DNA from: Acephala macrosclerotiorum
Taxonomy: Eukaryota > Ascomycota > Leotiomycetes > Helotiales > Mollisiaceae
Direction of reading: 5' to 3'
Length of the DNA stretch: 12,649 nt
Assembly (NCBI GenBank): GCA_014904845.1
Contig: MU119785.1
Location: 6,756 to 19,404 of the forward strand
Part shown: positions 1-9,777 of the stretch, piece by piece
How positions within the stretch are numbered: position 1 is the first letter of the stretch
How the letters are laid out: every line of letters starts with the position of its first letter
Program-made: the position numbers and the translations under genes
The notes under the pieces: generated by a model
What the model was told of the DNA's origin: nothing
The model's database searches: none
What the model saw: only the letters and a program-made list of their open reading frames with translations

Positions 1-195
1 TTTATTTAAATATTTCGATTAAATTTAAATAAAATCGTTTATTATAAAAAGTATTAATATTACGTATATATAAAAAAATTAATATTAATTTTTATATCGA
101 ATAAATAATAATATCGAATTTAAAAATTTAAATAATTTTAATTTAATTTTTTATTAAAATTTAAAATAATTTAAATTATAATTTAAATTTTTTAA

Positions 196-420
196 CAAAA
201 TAAATTAATTAATAATAAAAAATTATTTTTAAAATTTAAACTCGTATTATTAATATTAATAATAAAATTCAAAAAAATCGAAAATAATAAATTTAATAAT
301 AATAATTATAAATTTAAACGATATTATTAATACGACGACGTATATTAAATCGATAACAATTTTTATAATATTTTTATAAAAATTGGAATTAATTATAATA
401 AAAAACTAAAAAAATAAAAA
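196..420 (+). pseudogene. Relict reading frame, codons starting at 196
   Basis: The frame read from 196 is open to 327 (44 codons). From 196 to 420 it meets only two TAA, at 328 and 346, where about seven or eight would be expected at this composition. CpGs at 243, 279, 333, 336, 339 and 351 all sit at a codon end followed by a G-starting codon; the CpG at 319 forms a CGA codon. The tightest part, 331-342, reads TAC GAC GAC GTA (Y-D-D-V), where every C was protected because the next codon begins with G. There is no start codon, no ribosome binding site and no recognised domain. A Y-D-D-like string recalls reverse transcriptases, but there is no supporting motif around it, so I assign no family. 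This could be a chance run, as it rests on seven CpGs. Confidence 0.35.
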
Positions 421-896
421 ATTAAATTTATTAAAAAATTAAATTTTAATTCGATATAATTTGAAATTTTAATTAAAAAAAAACTTTTTATTATAAATTT
501 AAAAATTTTTTTTATTAAAAATTTAATTATTTAAATATATTTATAAAAAATTTTATAATATCGATCGATTTTATTAAATTTTTTTATTATAAATCGAAAA
601 ATTTTATTAAATTTTTTATTGAAAATCGAAAAAATCAATAAATATAATATTAATAATATATGAAAAATTAATAAATATAACGAATAAAAAATAATTTTTT
701 CGATTTAATTATTTATAATAAATAATTTTTTATTTTAACGATTTATTAAAGTAATTTGTACGAGAATTTTAAATAATTTTATAATAAAATATATATACGT
801 AATAATATAAATTAAATTAAAAATAAATAATAAATTATATAAAATATATATTAATTTTAATTATTTTTATTTTTAATTAATAAAAAATAAATATAA
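421..896. other. Non-coding A/T tract with one tandem duplication
   Basis: Low-complexity A/T sequence with scattered CpGs in no common register (for example 452, 562, 566, 595, 627, 681, 701). The only structure seen is the tandem duplication at 568-632, listed separately. No gene, RNA or regulatory site can be supported. Confidence 0.5.
568..632. repeat. Imperfect tandem duplication, 33 + 32 bp
   Basis: Copy 1 is 568-600 and copy 2 is 601-632, head to tail. Both read as an A-T-rich start, a T-run, then AAATCGAAAA or its equivalent. They differ by one base in the T-run length, one A/G transition and one T/A difference. A head-to-tail match of this length is unlikely by chance even in a nearly two-letter sequence. 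It probably arose by replication slippage before or during the mutational decay. Confidence 0.55.
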
Positions 897-1070
897 TTCG
901 TATTAAATTTATTTATCGATAAATTCGAATTAATTATAATTTTAAAAATCGATAAATTAATAAAATTTAATAAACGAATTATTTTTATAATATATATATT
1001 CAAAATAATTAAAAATTTCAATTTTAAATTTTTTTTAATAATAAGTTTTTATATTTATATTAAAAAAAAT
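897..1070 (+). pseudogene. Relict open frame, 58 codons without a stop
   Basis: Reading from 897 (directly after a TAA at 894), 58 codons run without a stop to the TAA at 1071. CpGs at 899, 917, 926 and 950 all fall as a C-ending codon before a G-starting codon (TTC GTA, ATC GAT, TTC GAA, ATC GAT), and 975 lies in a CGA codon. The product would be rich in I, F, L, K and N, as expected for any translated A/T sequence. There is no ATG. Open runs of this length should occur a few times by chance in a window this size, so the CpG register is the main reason for listing it. It shares direction with the stronger relict frame at 1388-1846. Confidence 0.3.
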
Positions 1071-1387
1071 TAAATTATAAAAATTATATATTTATTGTCG
1101 ATTTATACGAAAATTTAATTATATTAATTAAAGTTTTTATAAAAAATTCTCGTATTAAAAAAAATTTTTATACGTGAAAAATATTATAATTTTATTTCGA
1201 AAAATTTTTATAATATTAATTATATATTTTTTATTATTTAAAAATCGTTAATTTATATTTAATATTTAATATATATATATTTATAATATTATTATAAATA
1301 AAATAAATTTCGTTATTATTATAAATTTAAATTTTATCAATTTATTAATTAATAAAAAATTAAATTAAAAATATATTAAAAATATGA

Positions 1388-1846
1388 AAAAAAAACAATT
1401 ATTATATAATCGAATTAATTTCGAATAAAAACGAATAAATTTCGAATAAAATTATTATATTTATAAATAAAAAAATATTAAATAATAATTATTTATTTTT
1501 TAATAATATTATTAAATTAATTGACGTTTTAAAAATCGTATTAAATAATAATATTTATATATATATTATAAATTTAAAATTTATAATTTAATTTAAAATT
1601 TTAATTAATAAATTTATAATTTATTAAATCGATAAAAATTTTATCGATTTTTTATTCGAATTATATATATTAATTTTATTAATCGAAAATTAATTAAATA
1701 TAAAAATTATTAATATTAAATATTTTATTAATATAAAAAATTAAAAAATTATTAATAAAATATTCAATATTATATATAATAAAAATAAATTCGAATAAAT
1801 AATTTAATTAATATTTTTCGATTATTTTATATTTATAATTTAAAAA
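1388..1846 (+). pseudogene. Relict reading frame of about 150 codons
   Basis: In the register with codons starting at 1388, all 12 CpGs are explained by coding. Ten (1411, 1432, 1525, 1537, 1630, 1645, 1657, 1684, 1792, 1819) lie between a C-ending codon and a G-starting codon. Two (1422, 1443) form TCG codons, and none is a CGN codon. Eight successive CpGs from 1525 to 1819 share one phase. In 1442-1588, TAA occurs 0 times in this frame against 9 and 8 in the other two + frames. Over the whole stretch I count seven TAA (1436, 1589, 1625, 1691, 1742, 1796, 1805) where about 17 would be expected. Typical surviving pairs are ATC GAT, ATC GAA and TTC GAA. RIP turns CAA, CAG and TGG into TAA, which could explain the stops. 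The protein family is not recognisable. No start codon or signal is visible. Confidence 0.55.
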
Positions 1847-4379
1847 ATAATTAAAAATAAATTATATTTTTATTTTATTATTAATATAAAACTTATTAAT
1901 AAAACGACGATTTTCGACGCGTATTTAATATTATATTAAAAAAAAATGATAAAAGTTTTTAAAAATATAATTTATATTACGATTATTAATAAATTAAATT
2001 GTTTTTATTAATTTTTAATTTGAAAAAATTATTAAAATAAAATTATTATTATTAATTATCGCGATTTAAAACGTTTTAAAATAATTTTTTAAAATTTTAA
2101 AAAAAATTTCATTTACGTTTAACGAATTATAAATTTAAAATTTCGATTATATTATTATTTTATTAAAATTTTTATTAATAATATAATTATTTTTTTAAAA
2201 ATATTAAAATTTTTTTTTTATATTTATACGAAATATTTATTTTTATTAAAATTTTTTTTAAAATATTCATTGATTTATTTTTTTAATTATCGTATAAATA
2301 AATTTAAAATTTTTTTAATCGAAAAACGAATAATAATTAAAAATTTTATTTTTTTTAAAATTTTAAAATTTTTAAAAATATATTTAAAAATAATAAATAA
2401 ATTTCAATTTTATATATCGTTTTACGTTTAAATATTAAAATTATTACAATAATATAAAATATAAATATTTATATAAAAAAAATTATAAAAAAACTAAAAA
2501 AACTAAAATTTTTATATACGTATTATATAAAAATTTATAAATTAAAAAAAAATATTATAAATTTTTTTTTAAATTTATTTATTAAATAAATATATATTAA
2601 TTTATTACGATTTAAATAAATCGTTTTTTTTTAAAATTAATATTTTTAAAAACAATTTTAAAATTATAATTTTTTATTTTAAAAAAAATTATTTTTTAAT
2701 TTTAAATTTTTTTAATTTAATTCGTATTATTTTTAAATAAATTAATTTTTTTTATTAAAAAATATTATTATTTTATCGAGTTTAAAATAATATATTTAAT
2801 ATATATTTATAAAAAATTTTAAATTATAATTTAAAATATTAAATATTTTATTTAAATTTTAATAAATTATTTAATAATAAAAAATATTTATAATTAAATT
2901 TTTTTATTTATTTTTAATATTATTAGAATTAATATAAAATTTATTACGATTTTTAAATATTTTTTTTAATTTAATTACGAAATAAAATATATTTTTAAAA
3001 AATTAAATATTATATTAAATATTTTAAATAATTTTTATTTATTTTTAAAAATTATTATTAATTTAAAATATAAATTACAATTTTTCAAAAATTATATTAA
3101 AAATTATTATTTTTATAAAATTTTAAAAATTTTTAATTAAAAAAAATAAATTAATCTTTTGAAAAATTTAAATTAATAATATTTTTTTTTATAAATTAAT
3201 TTGTTATTTTATATTTTTTATAAAAGTTTTAATCGTTTTTATATTTCGAAAATTATATTTTATAATATTTTCTCGAAAATTTATAATAAATATTATTTTA
3301 ATCTCAAGAAAATAAAATAAAAATTATTAAATTTCGCGATTTATAAATTAATAAAAAAATTAATCGAATATTTAAATTATTATTTAAATTATTTTTATAA
3401 TAAAATTTTACGATTTTTAATATATAATTTTTTATAATTAATTTATATTAAATTAAATTTTTTTATAATAATTATAATTAATTTTATTTTTAATTTTTTA
3501 ATTATTAAAATAATCGTTTTATACAAAATTAAAAATTTCGATTTTTTCGATTATTTAATATTAATATTTTATAATTTTTTTAAAAAATACTATTTATTTT
3601 AAAATATATTATATAAATAATCGAAAATTAAATTAAAAATTTAATTATAATATTCGTATTTTATAATTAAAAAATATCGAATAATATTATTTTTAATCGA
3701 AATAAAAAATTCGTTTTTAAATTTTATTAAATTATTTTTAAATATATAAATATAAAATTATAAATATTTATTATTTAATATTTATAAATAAATAAATTAT
3801 TAAAACGAATTATATAAAAAATTGAAATCGATTTTTATTATTTTATTATATTTTATTTTTATTAATTATAAATAAATTTATATTATTTTATATTAAATTA
3901 TTATTAATAATCTATTTTTAAAATTATTCGAAAGTTTTATTAATAAAATATATTATTAATTATTAATTTCGTTATTATATTTATTAAAAAATAATACGAT
4001 TTTAAATATAAATCGTTTATAATAAATATTATCGATTTAATATATATTAAATTTTATAAAAATTATAATTCTTTAAATTATTTAAATTTAAAATTAATAA
4101 AATAATAAATCGATTTTTTTTATTAAAAAATATATTTAATTATTTTTATTATTTATTTATATTTTATATTAAAAAATTAAAATTTATATAATAAATTAAA
4201 ATTAATAAATATTAATTTAAACGACGAATATAATAATAATTAAAAGTTTTAAAAACTTGAAAAAATCATTAATAAAAAATATATTTAATATAATAATAAA
4301 AATAATTTCAAATATTTAATTAAATAAAAAAATTATAATAACGTATAAAATTAATAATATAAAATCAAATTATTTAAAA
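1847..4379. other. T-rich tract without recognisable features
   Basis: This stretch has more T than A on the + strand: 35 T to 21 A in 2221-2280 and 39 T to 17 A in 3181-3240. Long T runs are frequent. CpG registers are unbiased where I counted them: in 3181-3720 the 15 CpGs split 3, 6 and 6 over the three phases, so no relict frame is supported there. A CpG-dense cluster at 1905-1920 (five CpGs in 17 bases) is the densest in the tract but has no coding register. No RNA, repeat or regulatory site was recognised. Confidence 0.5.
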
Positions 4380-4563
4380 ACGTAATCGAATTTATTTAAA
4401 AATATAAAATTCGCGTATTAAAATTTTTAATTCGAATTCGTATACGTATTCGCTTAAAAAAATAATTTCGAATTTAATAATAAAAAATTAAATAATTATA
4501 TAAATTTTAAAATCGTTTTAAAAAAATAATCGATTTGAAAAAATTTATATAATTTTAATTAAT
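4380..4563 (+). pseudogene. Relict reading frame, possible upstream part of 4676-4975
   Basis: In the register starting at 4380, CpGs at 4412, 4433, 4439, 4445, 4451, 4469 and 4514 sit between a C-ending and a G-starting codon (TTC GCG, TTC GAA, TTC GTA, TAC GTA, TTC GCT). Those at 4381, 4387, 4414 and 4531 are the middle base of NCG codons (ACG, TCG, GCG, TCG). No CpG demands a CGN codon. Stops are not clearly depleted: about six in 61 codons, near the expected number. The CpG density here is high for the window. The next relict frame (4676-4975) is in a different register, so an indel, a frameshift or an intron would have to lie between about 4530 and 4676. No family recognised. Confidence 0.4.
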
Positions 4564-4675
4564 CGAAAAAATTTTATTTATTAATAATTATAATAATTTA
4601 ATTTTATTAATAATAATAATAATTTTAAAATCGAAATTATTTAATTTTATTATACGTTTTATTTTTATAAAATAA

Positions 4676-4975
4676 TATATAACGTTTAATAATAACGATT
4701 TTAACGTTTATAAATTTTTAATTTTCGACGTAAATTTTATCGAATTCGAAAAAAATTTATTTATTTTTAATATATGAAAATAATACGTTTTATTATTTTT
4801 ATTAAATAATAAATTAAATAATTTTATTTATTATTTAATTTTTTTTAATTTAATTTTAAATAAAAATAATAAATTCGTTTTTAATTATAATATATTTTAC
4901 GAGTTTTATTATAAAAATAAAATAAATTTTTTAAAAATTTTATTATTATTTGTATTTAACTTTTTTATTAAATTT
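4676..4975 (+). pseudogene. Best-supported relict reading frame, about 100 codons
   Basis: Two independent signals agree. First, nine successive CpGs (4696, 4705, 4726, 4729, 4741, 4747, 4786, 4876, 4900) are all in one phase, each between a C-ending codon and a G-starting codon (AAC GAT, AAC GTT, TTC GAC GTA, ATC GAA, TTC GAA, TAC GTT, TTC GTT, TAC GAG). A tenth at 4683 is an ACG codon. Second, in 4682-4975, TAA occurs once in this frame (4781) against 18 and 9 times in the other two + frames; one TGA lies at 4775. From 4784 to 4975 the frame is open for 64 codons, ending at TAA 4976. TTA, which would be a stop on the other strand in the same register, occurs about 14 times, so the + strand is the coding one. 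No ATG and no recognisable domain. I read it as a mutated coding segment of a repeated element. Confidence 0.6.
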
Positions 4976-6333
4976 TAAAAATATTTTATTAATTTTTTTA
5001 TTTAAATTTAATAATATTTTATTAAATTTTTTTATAATATATTAATTTTTTTAAATTTATTTAATAAAAATTTATAAATTTAATATTTTAATTAAAAAAC
5101 AATAAAAAATTTTAAAAAATTAATAAAATATTTTTTTTTTCGTATAAAAAAATATTAAATTATTTATTTAATTTTAAATTAATAAATTTTATATTAAATA
5201 TAATAATTTTTTATCGAACGATTATTTATTAAATTAAATAAAAACAAATTTAAAAACGTTAAATTTATTTTAAATTTAAATAATTTTTATATTTTTTCAT
5301 TTGTTTAATAAATTATAAAATATATTTAATAATAATTTAATTAATTAAAATTATAAATAATATATTAATAAATTTATTAAAATTAATAAACGTTTTAATA
5401 ATAAAATTTTTAATATTTAAAAATACGAAATTAATTATTAAAATTAATATTAAAAATTGTAATTTTTTATTATAATTTATAAAAAAACTTTTTTTAAATT
5501 ATATTAAAAACAATATAAAATATAAATTTAAAAAAAATACTAAAAATAATACAAACGAATTATTTCGTTTTATAAAATAATTTAAAATCGAATAATATTT
5601 ATCGTTTAAAAATTCGATAAAATTAAGTTTTTATTATTAATTTAATTATTTTTAAAAATTAAATATTATAATAATTAATAATAATACATTTAACGTTTTA
5701 AAAAAAATTAAAATTTTTTTTAAAATTCGTATATAAATTATTAATCGTTCGTTTTAAAAATTAATATTAATTTTTTTCAAATTATATATTATTTACGTAA
5801 TATAAATTATTTAATTATAAATAAAAAATATTAAATTTTAATTAATTTTTTTTTAATTTTTTTTTAAAGCGATTTTAATCACGTAATAAATACTTTTTAT
5901 AATTTTACGATTTTATTAAATAAAAAATAAATATTATTTAATTATTATAAATTAAATTTTAATATTAAAAACGAAAAAATAAAATATATAATATACGAAA
6001 AAAAAAAAAAATTTATATTACGATTTTTTAATATAACGAATAAATTATTATTTAAATTTGTTATAAAATTAATATTTTTAAAAAAACTCGAAATTTTTTT
6101 TAAAAATAAATTAATTTTTAATATTAAAAATTTTTATATTCATATAATTTTTAAATTTTAAAACACGTTTATTTAAAAATAATAATTAAAATAAATAAAA
6201 AAAAAATTATAAAAAAATTTATTTTTTATAATTTTATTATTGTAATTTATTACGATAATAATAAAATTAAAAAAAAAACTAATAAAATTTATTTTTTTAA
6301 TAATATAAACTTAAAAAAATTATAATAATAATA

Positions 6334-6366
6334 TTAAAAAAAAATATTTAATATATTTTTTTTTAA
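6334..6366. repeat. Inverted repeat, 14-bp arms, 5-base loop
   Basis: The left arm is TT, nine A, then TAT; the right arm is its exact reverse complement, ATA, nine T, then AA. The loop is TTAAT at 6348-6352. In a nearly two-letter sequence several such perfect hairpins are expected by chance in 12.6 kb. There is no GC in the stem, so it is not a convincing terminator. Confidence 0.35.
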
Positions 6367-6673
6367 AATTTTTTTTTTGAAAATTATTTAATATATTAAT
6401 ATTATTATTTAAATTAATAATATTTGTAAATTTTTTTTTTTAAAAATAAAAATAAAAAATCGAAAATATAATTTAAAATTTTTTTTAAAAAAAAAATATA
6501 ATAATAAAAAAAAAAAATATTAATAATAATTCGAATATAAAAAATTGTATTTATATTAAAAATTATAATAAAAATAATAATAAATACGAAAACGCGTTAT
6601 TTTCAAAAGAAAATAAAAATAATATATATTAAAAAAAATATTTTTTATTAATCGTTTTATTGAAAAATACGTA

Positions 6674-6693
6674 CGTTAATAATATTATTAACG
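6674..6693. repeat. Perfect 20-bp palindrome with CpG at both ends
   Basis: CGTTAATAATATTATTAACG reads the same on both strands. It opens a 130-base run made of TTAATATT-like strings; a 16-bp string ATTAATAATATTAATT recurs in it at 6746-6761 and 6786-6801. The A/T core could arise by chance. The symmetrical CpG caps make it slightly less likely. No function is inferred. Confidence 0.4.
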
Positions 6694-7126
6694 AGTTAAT
6701 AATAATTTAATCAATTATTAATATTATTAATTATTTTAATTTAATATTAATAATATTAATTCGATATTAATAGTATTAAAATATTATTAATAATATTAAT
6801 TTAAAATTAAATATTTAAATATTTGAAATTAAAAATTTAAAGTATTTATTTAATTTATTATAAAAATTTCAAATAAATTTATTGAATATATATTAAAATA
6901 TTAAATTATAAAATTAAAATTTATTAAGTTTTAATATTTTTCGTTAAAATTTATATATAAATTAACGATCGCGTTTTATTCGATTAATAAATTTTTATCG
7001 TTTTATAAATTATATAAATAAATAAAAATTAAAAATATTAATATTATTTAAAATTTAATCGTTAAATCGATCGATTTAAATAAAATTTACGCGTGTAAAA
7101 ATATCGATTAAATATACGAGTAATTG

Positions 7127-7147
7127 TATTATATTATATTATATTAT
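7127..7147. repeat. TATTA microsatellite, four copies
   Basis: Four head-to-tail copies of TATTA start directly after a G at 7126 and end at 7146, followed by T. Short simple repeats of this sort are common in such A/T tracts. Confidence 0.5.
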
Positions 7148-7310
7148 TTAATATTAAAAACTTAAATTAAAATATTTAAAAATTGAACGATTTAATTAAT
7201 TAAATATAATTATATAAAAATCGTATATAATTATTTATAATCGTTAAAAATTGAAAATTTTAATATTTTTATTAATTTAAATTTATTTATTAATCGATTA
7301 TTATTAAACG

Positions 7311-7376
7311 TCAAAGTTTTAAATATGTAATTATTACGTAATACGCACTATTAGTAAATCGCTAGTATTATTAGTA
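7311..7376. other. Island that keeps non-CpG C and G
   Basis: Between 7312 and 7374 there are nine C or G outside CpG (7312, 7316, 7327, 7346, 7348, 7354, 7362, 7365, 7374). Row 7321-7380 holds 13 G+C in 60 bases (22%), about three times the rate at the start of the window. CpA survives at 7346 and 7348. The string TATTAGTAA appears twice, and TATTACGTAATA at 7332-7343 is a perfect 12-bp palindrome. Inferred: this may be a short stretch that was not part of the duplicated DNA, or that arrived after the mutational process. No gene or RNA is recognised in it. Confidence 0.45.
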
Positions 7377-8189
7377 ATTAATTAATATATAAAAAAAATT
7401 TTAATATAAAAAAAATTCAATTTATAATAATTATAATAAATTATAATATTAATAATTAAATTGGTAATTATAATTATAATTTCGATTTTTAATAAAAAAA
7501 AAATTCGATAAAAATAAAATACTCGATTATATTAAATTAATAATCGAAATATTTAAAAATATAATAATTTAAAAAACTATAAAAAACTTTTTAATACGAA
7601 TTATTAAAAATATAATATTTATAAAAAATATATTAAATAATAATTTGAATAATATTCGATAATAAATTTATAATATTATTTCGAAAAATGTTTAAAAAAT
7701 TATAAAGATTTTAATAAAATTTAAAATTTAAATAATATAATTTAATAATATTTAATAAAATAAAAAATTAATTAAAATAATTGAAAAAATATTAATATAA
7801 AATTATATAATTATTAATAATAATAATAAAAAAAATATATTATTATTATTTAAATATTAAAATAAATTATTAAAATTATAAAAAACAATTATAAATAAAT
7901 ATTATTAATTTATAAAAAAAAATAAAAAATAATTAAAATCGATTTAATTTAAATTAAATTAAAAAAAAATTTACGAATTTTTTTTATATTTTATATTAAA
8001 AATAATACTTTTAAATTAAAACGTTATAAATCGCGAAATTCGTTTTATTTTTAAAAATAATAATTATTTAAATATATTAAAAATTAATTATATAATTCGA
8101 ATAATTGTAATTATATATAAAAAAATTATATAATTAATAAAAATATTAAAAATATAAAAAAAATTTGAAAAAAATTTAAAATAATTTTA
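7377..8189. other. A-rich tract without recognisable features
   Basis: A/T sequence passing into the A-rich part of the window, with few CpGs. No reading frame, repeat or RNA could be supported. Confidence 0.45.
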
Positions 8190-9041
8190 ATCGATAAAAT
8201 AAAAAAATAAAAAAAAATTATAATTAAAAAAATCGAATTTTAAAAATAAAACGTAAATTATATTATTAAAAAATACGTAAAAAAAAAATTATAAAAATAT
8301 ATAAATATAAATTTAAAATAATTAAAATTTTTTATAAAAAAAAAATAAAATTTAATAATATTTTTTTTTTTTAAAAAAAAAAAAATATTAAAAAAATATA
8401 TTAAATTTTTCAACGAATAAAAAAAATTAATTATATTAAAAAAAATAAATCGAAATTTTATTCAAATTATTAAAAATATTATTTCGAATTTTATTATAAA
8501 AATAAAAAATATAAAAAATATAAACGTATTTATTACGATACGTATTTTATTATAATAAAAAATACGATTATAAATTAATAATATATTTTTTTAAATCGTT
8601 AAAAAAATTATAAAATTAAAATTATTTTAATATTTAAATTATTATAATTAAACGAAAAAAAAAATATTAAAATTAAAAAAATTATTAAAAAAATTAAAAA
8701 TAAAATATTAACAATTAAAAATAATAAAATCGAAAAAATTTTTATTTAAATATAAAAATTATAATTTTATTAAAAAACGTAAATAAAAAAAATAATAATA
8801 TAAAATTTTATTATAAATCGAATATAAAAAATAAATTATAATTATTTTAATTTAAAAATCAATCGTATATATATTAAATAAACTATAAAAAAAACGAATT
8901 AAAATATATTCATTTTATAATATATTCGAATTAATAATTAAATAAAAAAAACGTTTTAAAATATTTATTTACGTAAAAAAAAATATAATCGTATATTTTT
9001 ATAATTAACGAATTAAAAAAATAGTATTAATAAAATTATCG
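8190..9041 (+). pseudogene. Weak relict coding signal upstream of 9042-9422
   Basis: Of 22 CpGs from 8192 to 8990, 12 fall in the phase that puts C at the end of a codon starting at 8190 (4 and 6 in the other two phases); the two CpGs at 9009 and 9040 fall outside that phase. The first five (8192, 8234, 8252, 8276, 8414) all do, as ATC GAT, ATC GAA, AAC GTA, TAC GTA and AAC GAA. TAA stops are frequent in places and long A runs (for example 8373-8385) make frame slips likely. The + strand is A-rich here (40 A to 17 T in 8161-8220), which fits a purine-rich coding strand but does not prove one. It is in the same register as 9042-9422 and is probably part of the same decayed gene. Confidence 0.3.
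8356..8390. repeat. Inverted repeat around a T12/A13 junction
   Basis: TAATA, twelve T, thirteen A and TATTA form a near-perfect 17-bp inverted repeat with a single unpaired A. It could fold into a long A-T hairpin. A run like this is only marginally above chance in this sequence, and replication slippage at homopolymers can produce it. Confidence 0.4.
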
Positions 9042-9422
9042 AACGAATTATACGTATATAATATATATTATTTAATAAATAAATAAAATAATAATAAAAT
9101 CGTAAAATAAATCGTTATAATATTAAAAATTTACGATTAAATAATAATTAAAAATTTTAATTAATACGAATTTCGTATTTATAACGAAAATAAAATATCG
9201 ATTAAAAAAATAATAAATTAAACGTTTAATAATTATTTAATTATTAACGATATAAATATATTAATAAAAAAAAAAATTATATTCGATTTCGTATATATTA
9301 ATATAAAAAAAATTATAATATAAATAAATGCGATTACGAATATAAAATCGAATTATATATTATTATAAATAAAATTTTTAATATACGTCGAAAAACGAAA
9401 AATTAAAATTAATATAAAATCG
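9042..9422 (+). pseudogene. Relict reading frame of about 127 codons
   Basis: TAA occurs 7 times in the frame starting at 9042 against 20 and 16 in the other two + frames; TAG and TGA do not occur in it. The CpG register agrees: 12 of 22 CpGs from 9009 to 9421 put C at codon position 3 before a G-starting codon (AAC GAA, TAC GTA, ATC GTA, ATC GTT, TAC GAT, TTC GAT, TTC GTA, TAC GTC GAA). Most of the others form NCG codons (TCG, ACG, GCG). TTA is not depleted in the same register, so the + strand is favoured. The residue make-up is K, I, N, Y and F, as for any translated A/T sequence. I cannot name a family. It lies downstream of, and in register with, the weaker signal at 8190-9041. Confidence 0.45.
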
Positions 9423-9777
9423 ATAAATTTAAAAACTTTTAAAAAATATTTTAAAAAAATCGTTAAATATTAAAAAAATATTTTAATAATATAAAAAAAA
9501 TCAAATAATAAAAATATAAATTTTATAATAAATTAATACGTATTAAAATGAAATATTAATAAAATAAAATAAATAATTATATTAATTAAAAAAAAATATT
9601 AAATTGTATAATAAAAAAACTAATAATTTTAATATTAATTATTATTATTAAAAAATATAAAAAATTAATTCGTAGTATTTTAATTATAAAAAATTATAAT
9701 AAAATTATTAATTTACTTATTTAAACTTAAAAAAAACAATATAAACTCGTATAAAAATTTATTAAAAAAAAATTTAT

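Larger units (their letters stand above)
4976..7310. other. A/T tract with hairpins but no gene
   Basis: CpGs from 5141 to 6089 fall in all three phases, so no relict frame is supported. The part from 6670 to 6801 is built from short TTAAT/ATTAAT/TAATATT strings and contains a CpG-capped palindrome. Several A-run/T-run inverted repeats occur, such as 6334-6366. At this composition inverted repeats of 10-14 bp are expected by chance. Four copies of TATTA lie at 7127-7147. No gene, RNA or regulatory element can be supported. Confidence 0.5.

Noticed and set aside
4981..5035. A 33-bp period repeat of ATATTTTATTAA plus a T run, also similar to 568-590
   Set aside because: About 20 matching A/T bases at some offset are expected by chance many times in a nearly two-letter sequence of this length.
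6334..6693. Rho-independent terminators or cruciform regulatory sites at the A/T inverted repeats
   Set aside because: Stems have no GC, several such hairpins are expected by chance, and no gene lies next to them.
7356..7368. AATCGCTAGTA resembles a conserved string near the 3' end of bacterial or organellar 16S rRNA
   Set aside because: Only 11 bases match; the expected sequence on either side (GTAATCGC... and the 1400 region) is absent. Treated as coincidence.
3318..8050. A 17-base inverted match around CGCG (AATTTCGCGATTTATAA near 3332 and its complement near 8030), suggesting an inverted duplication of the T-rich and A-rich halves
   Set aside because: The match does not extend on either side, and the other CGCG sites do not line up about the same centre.
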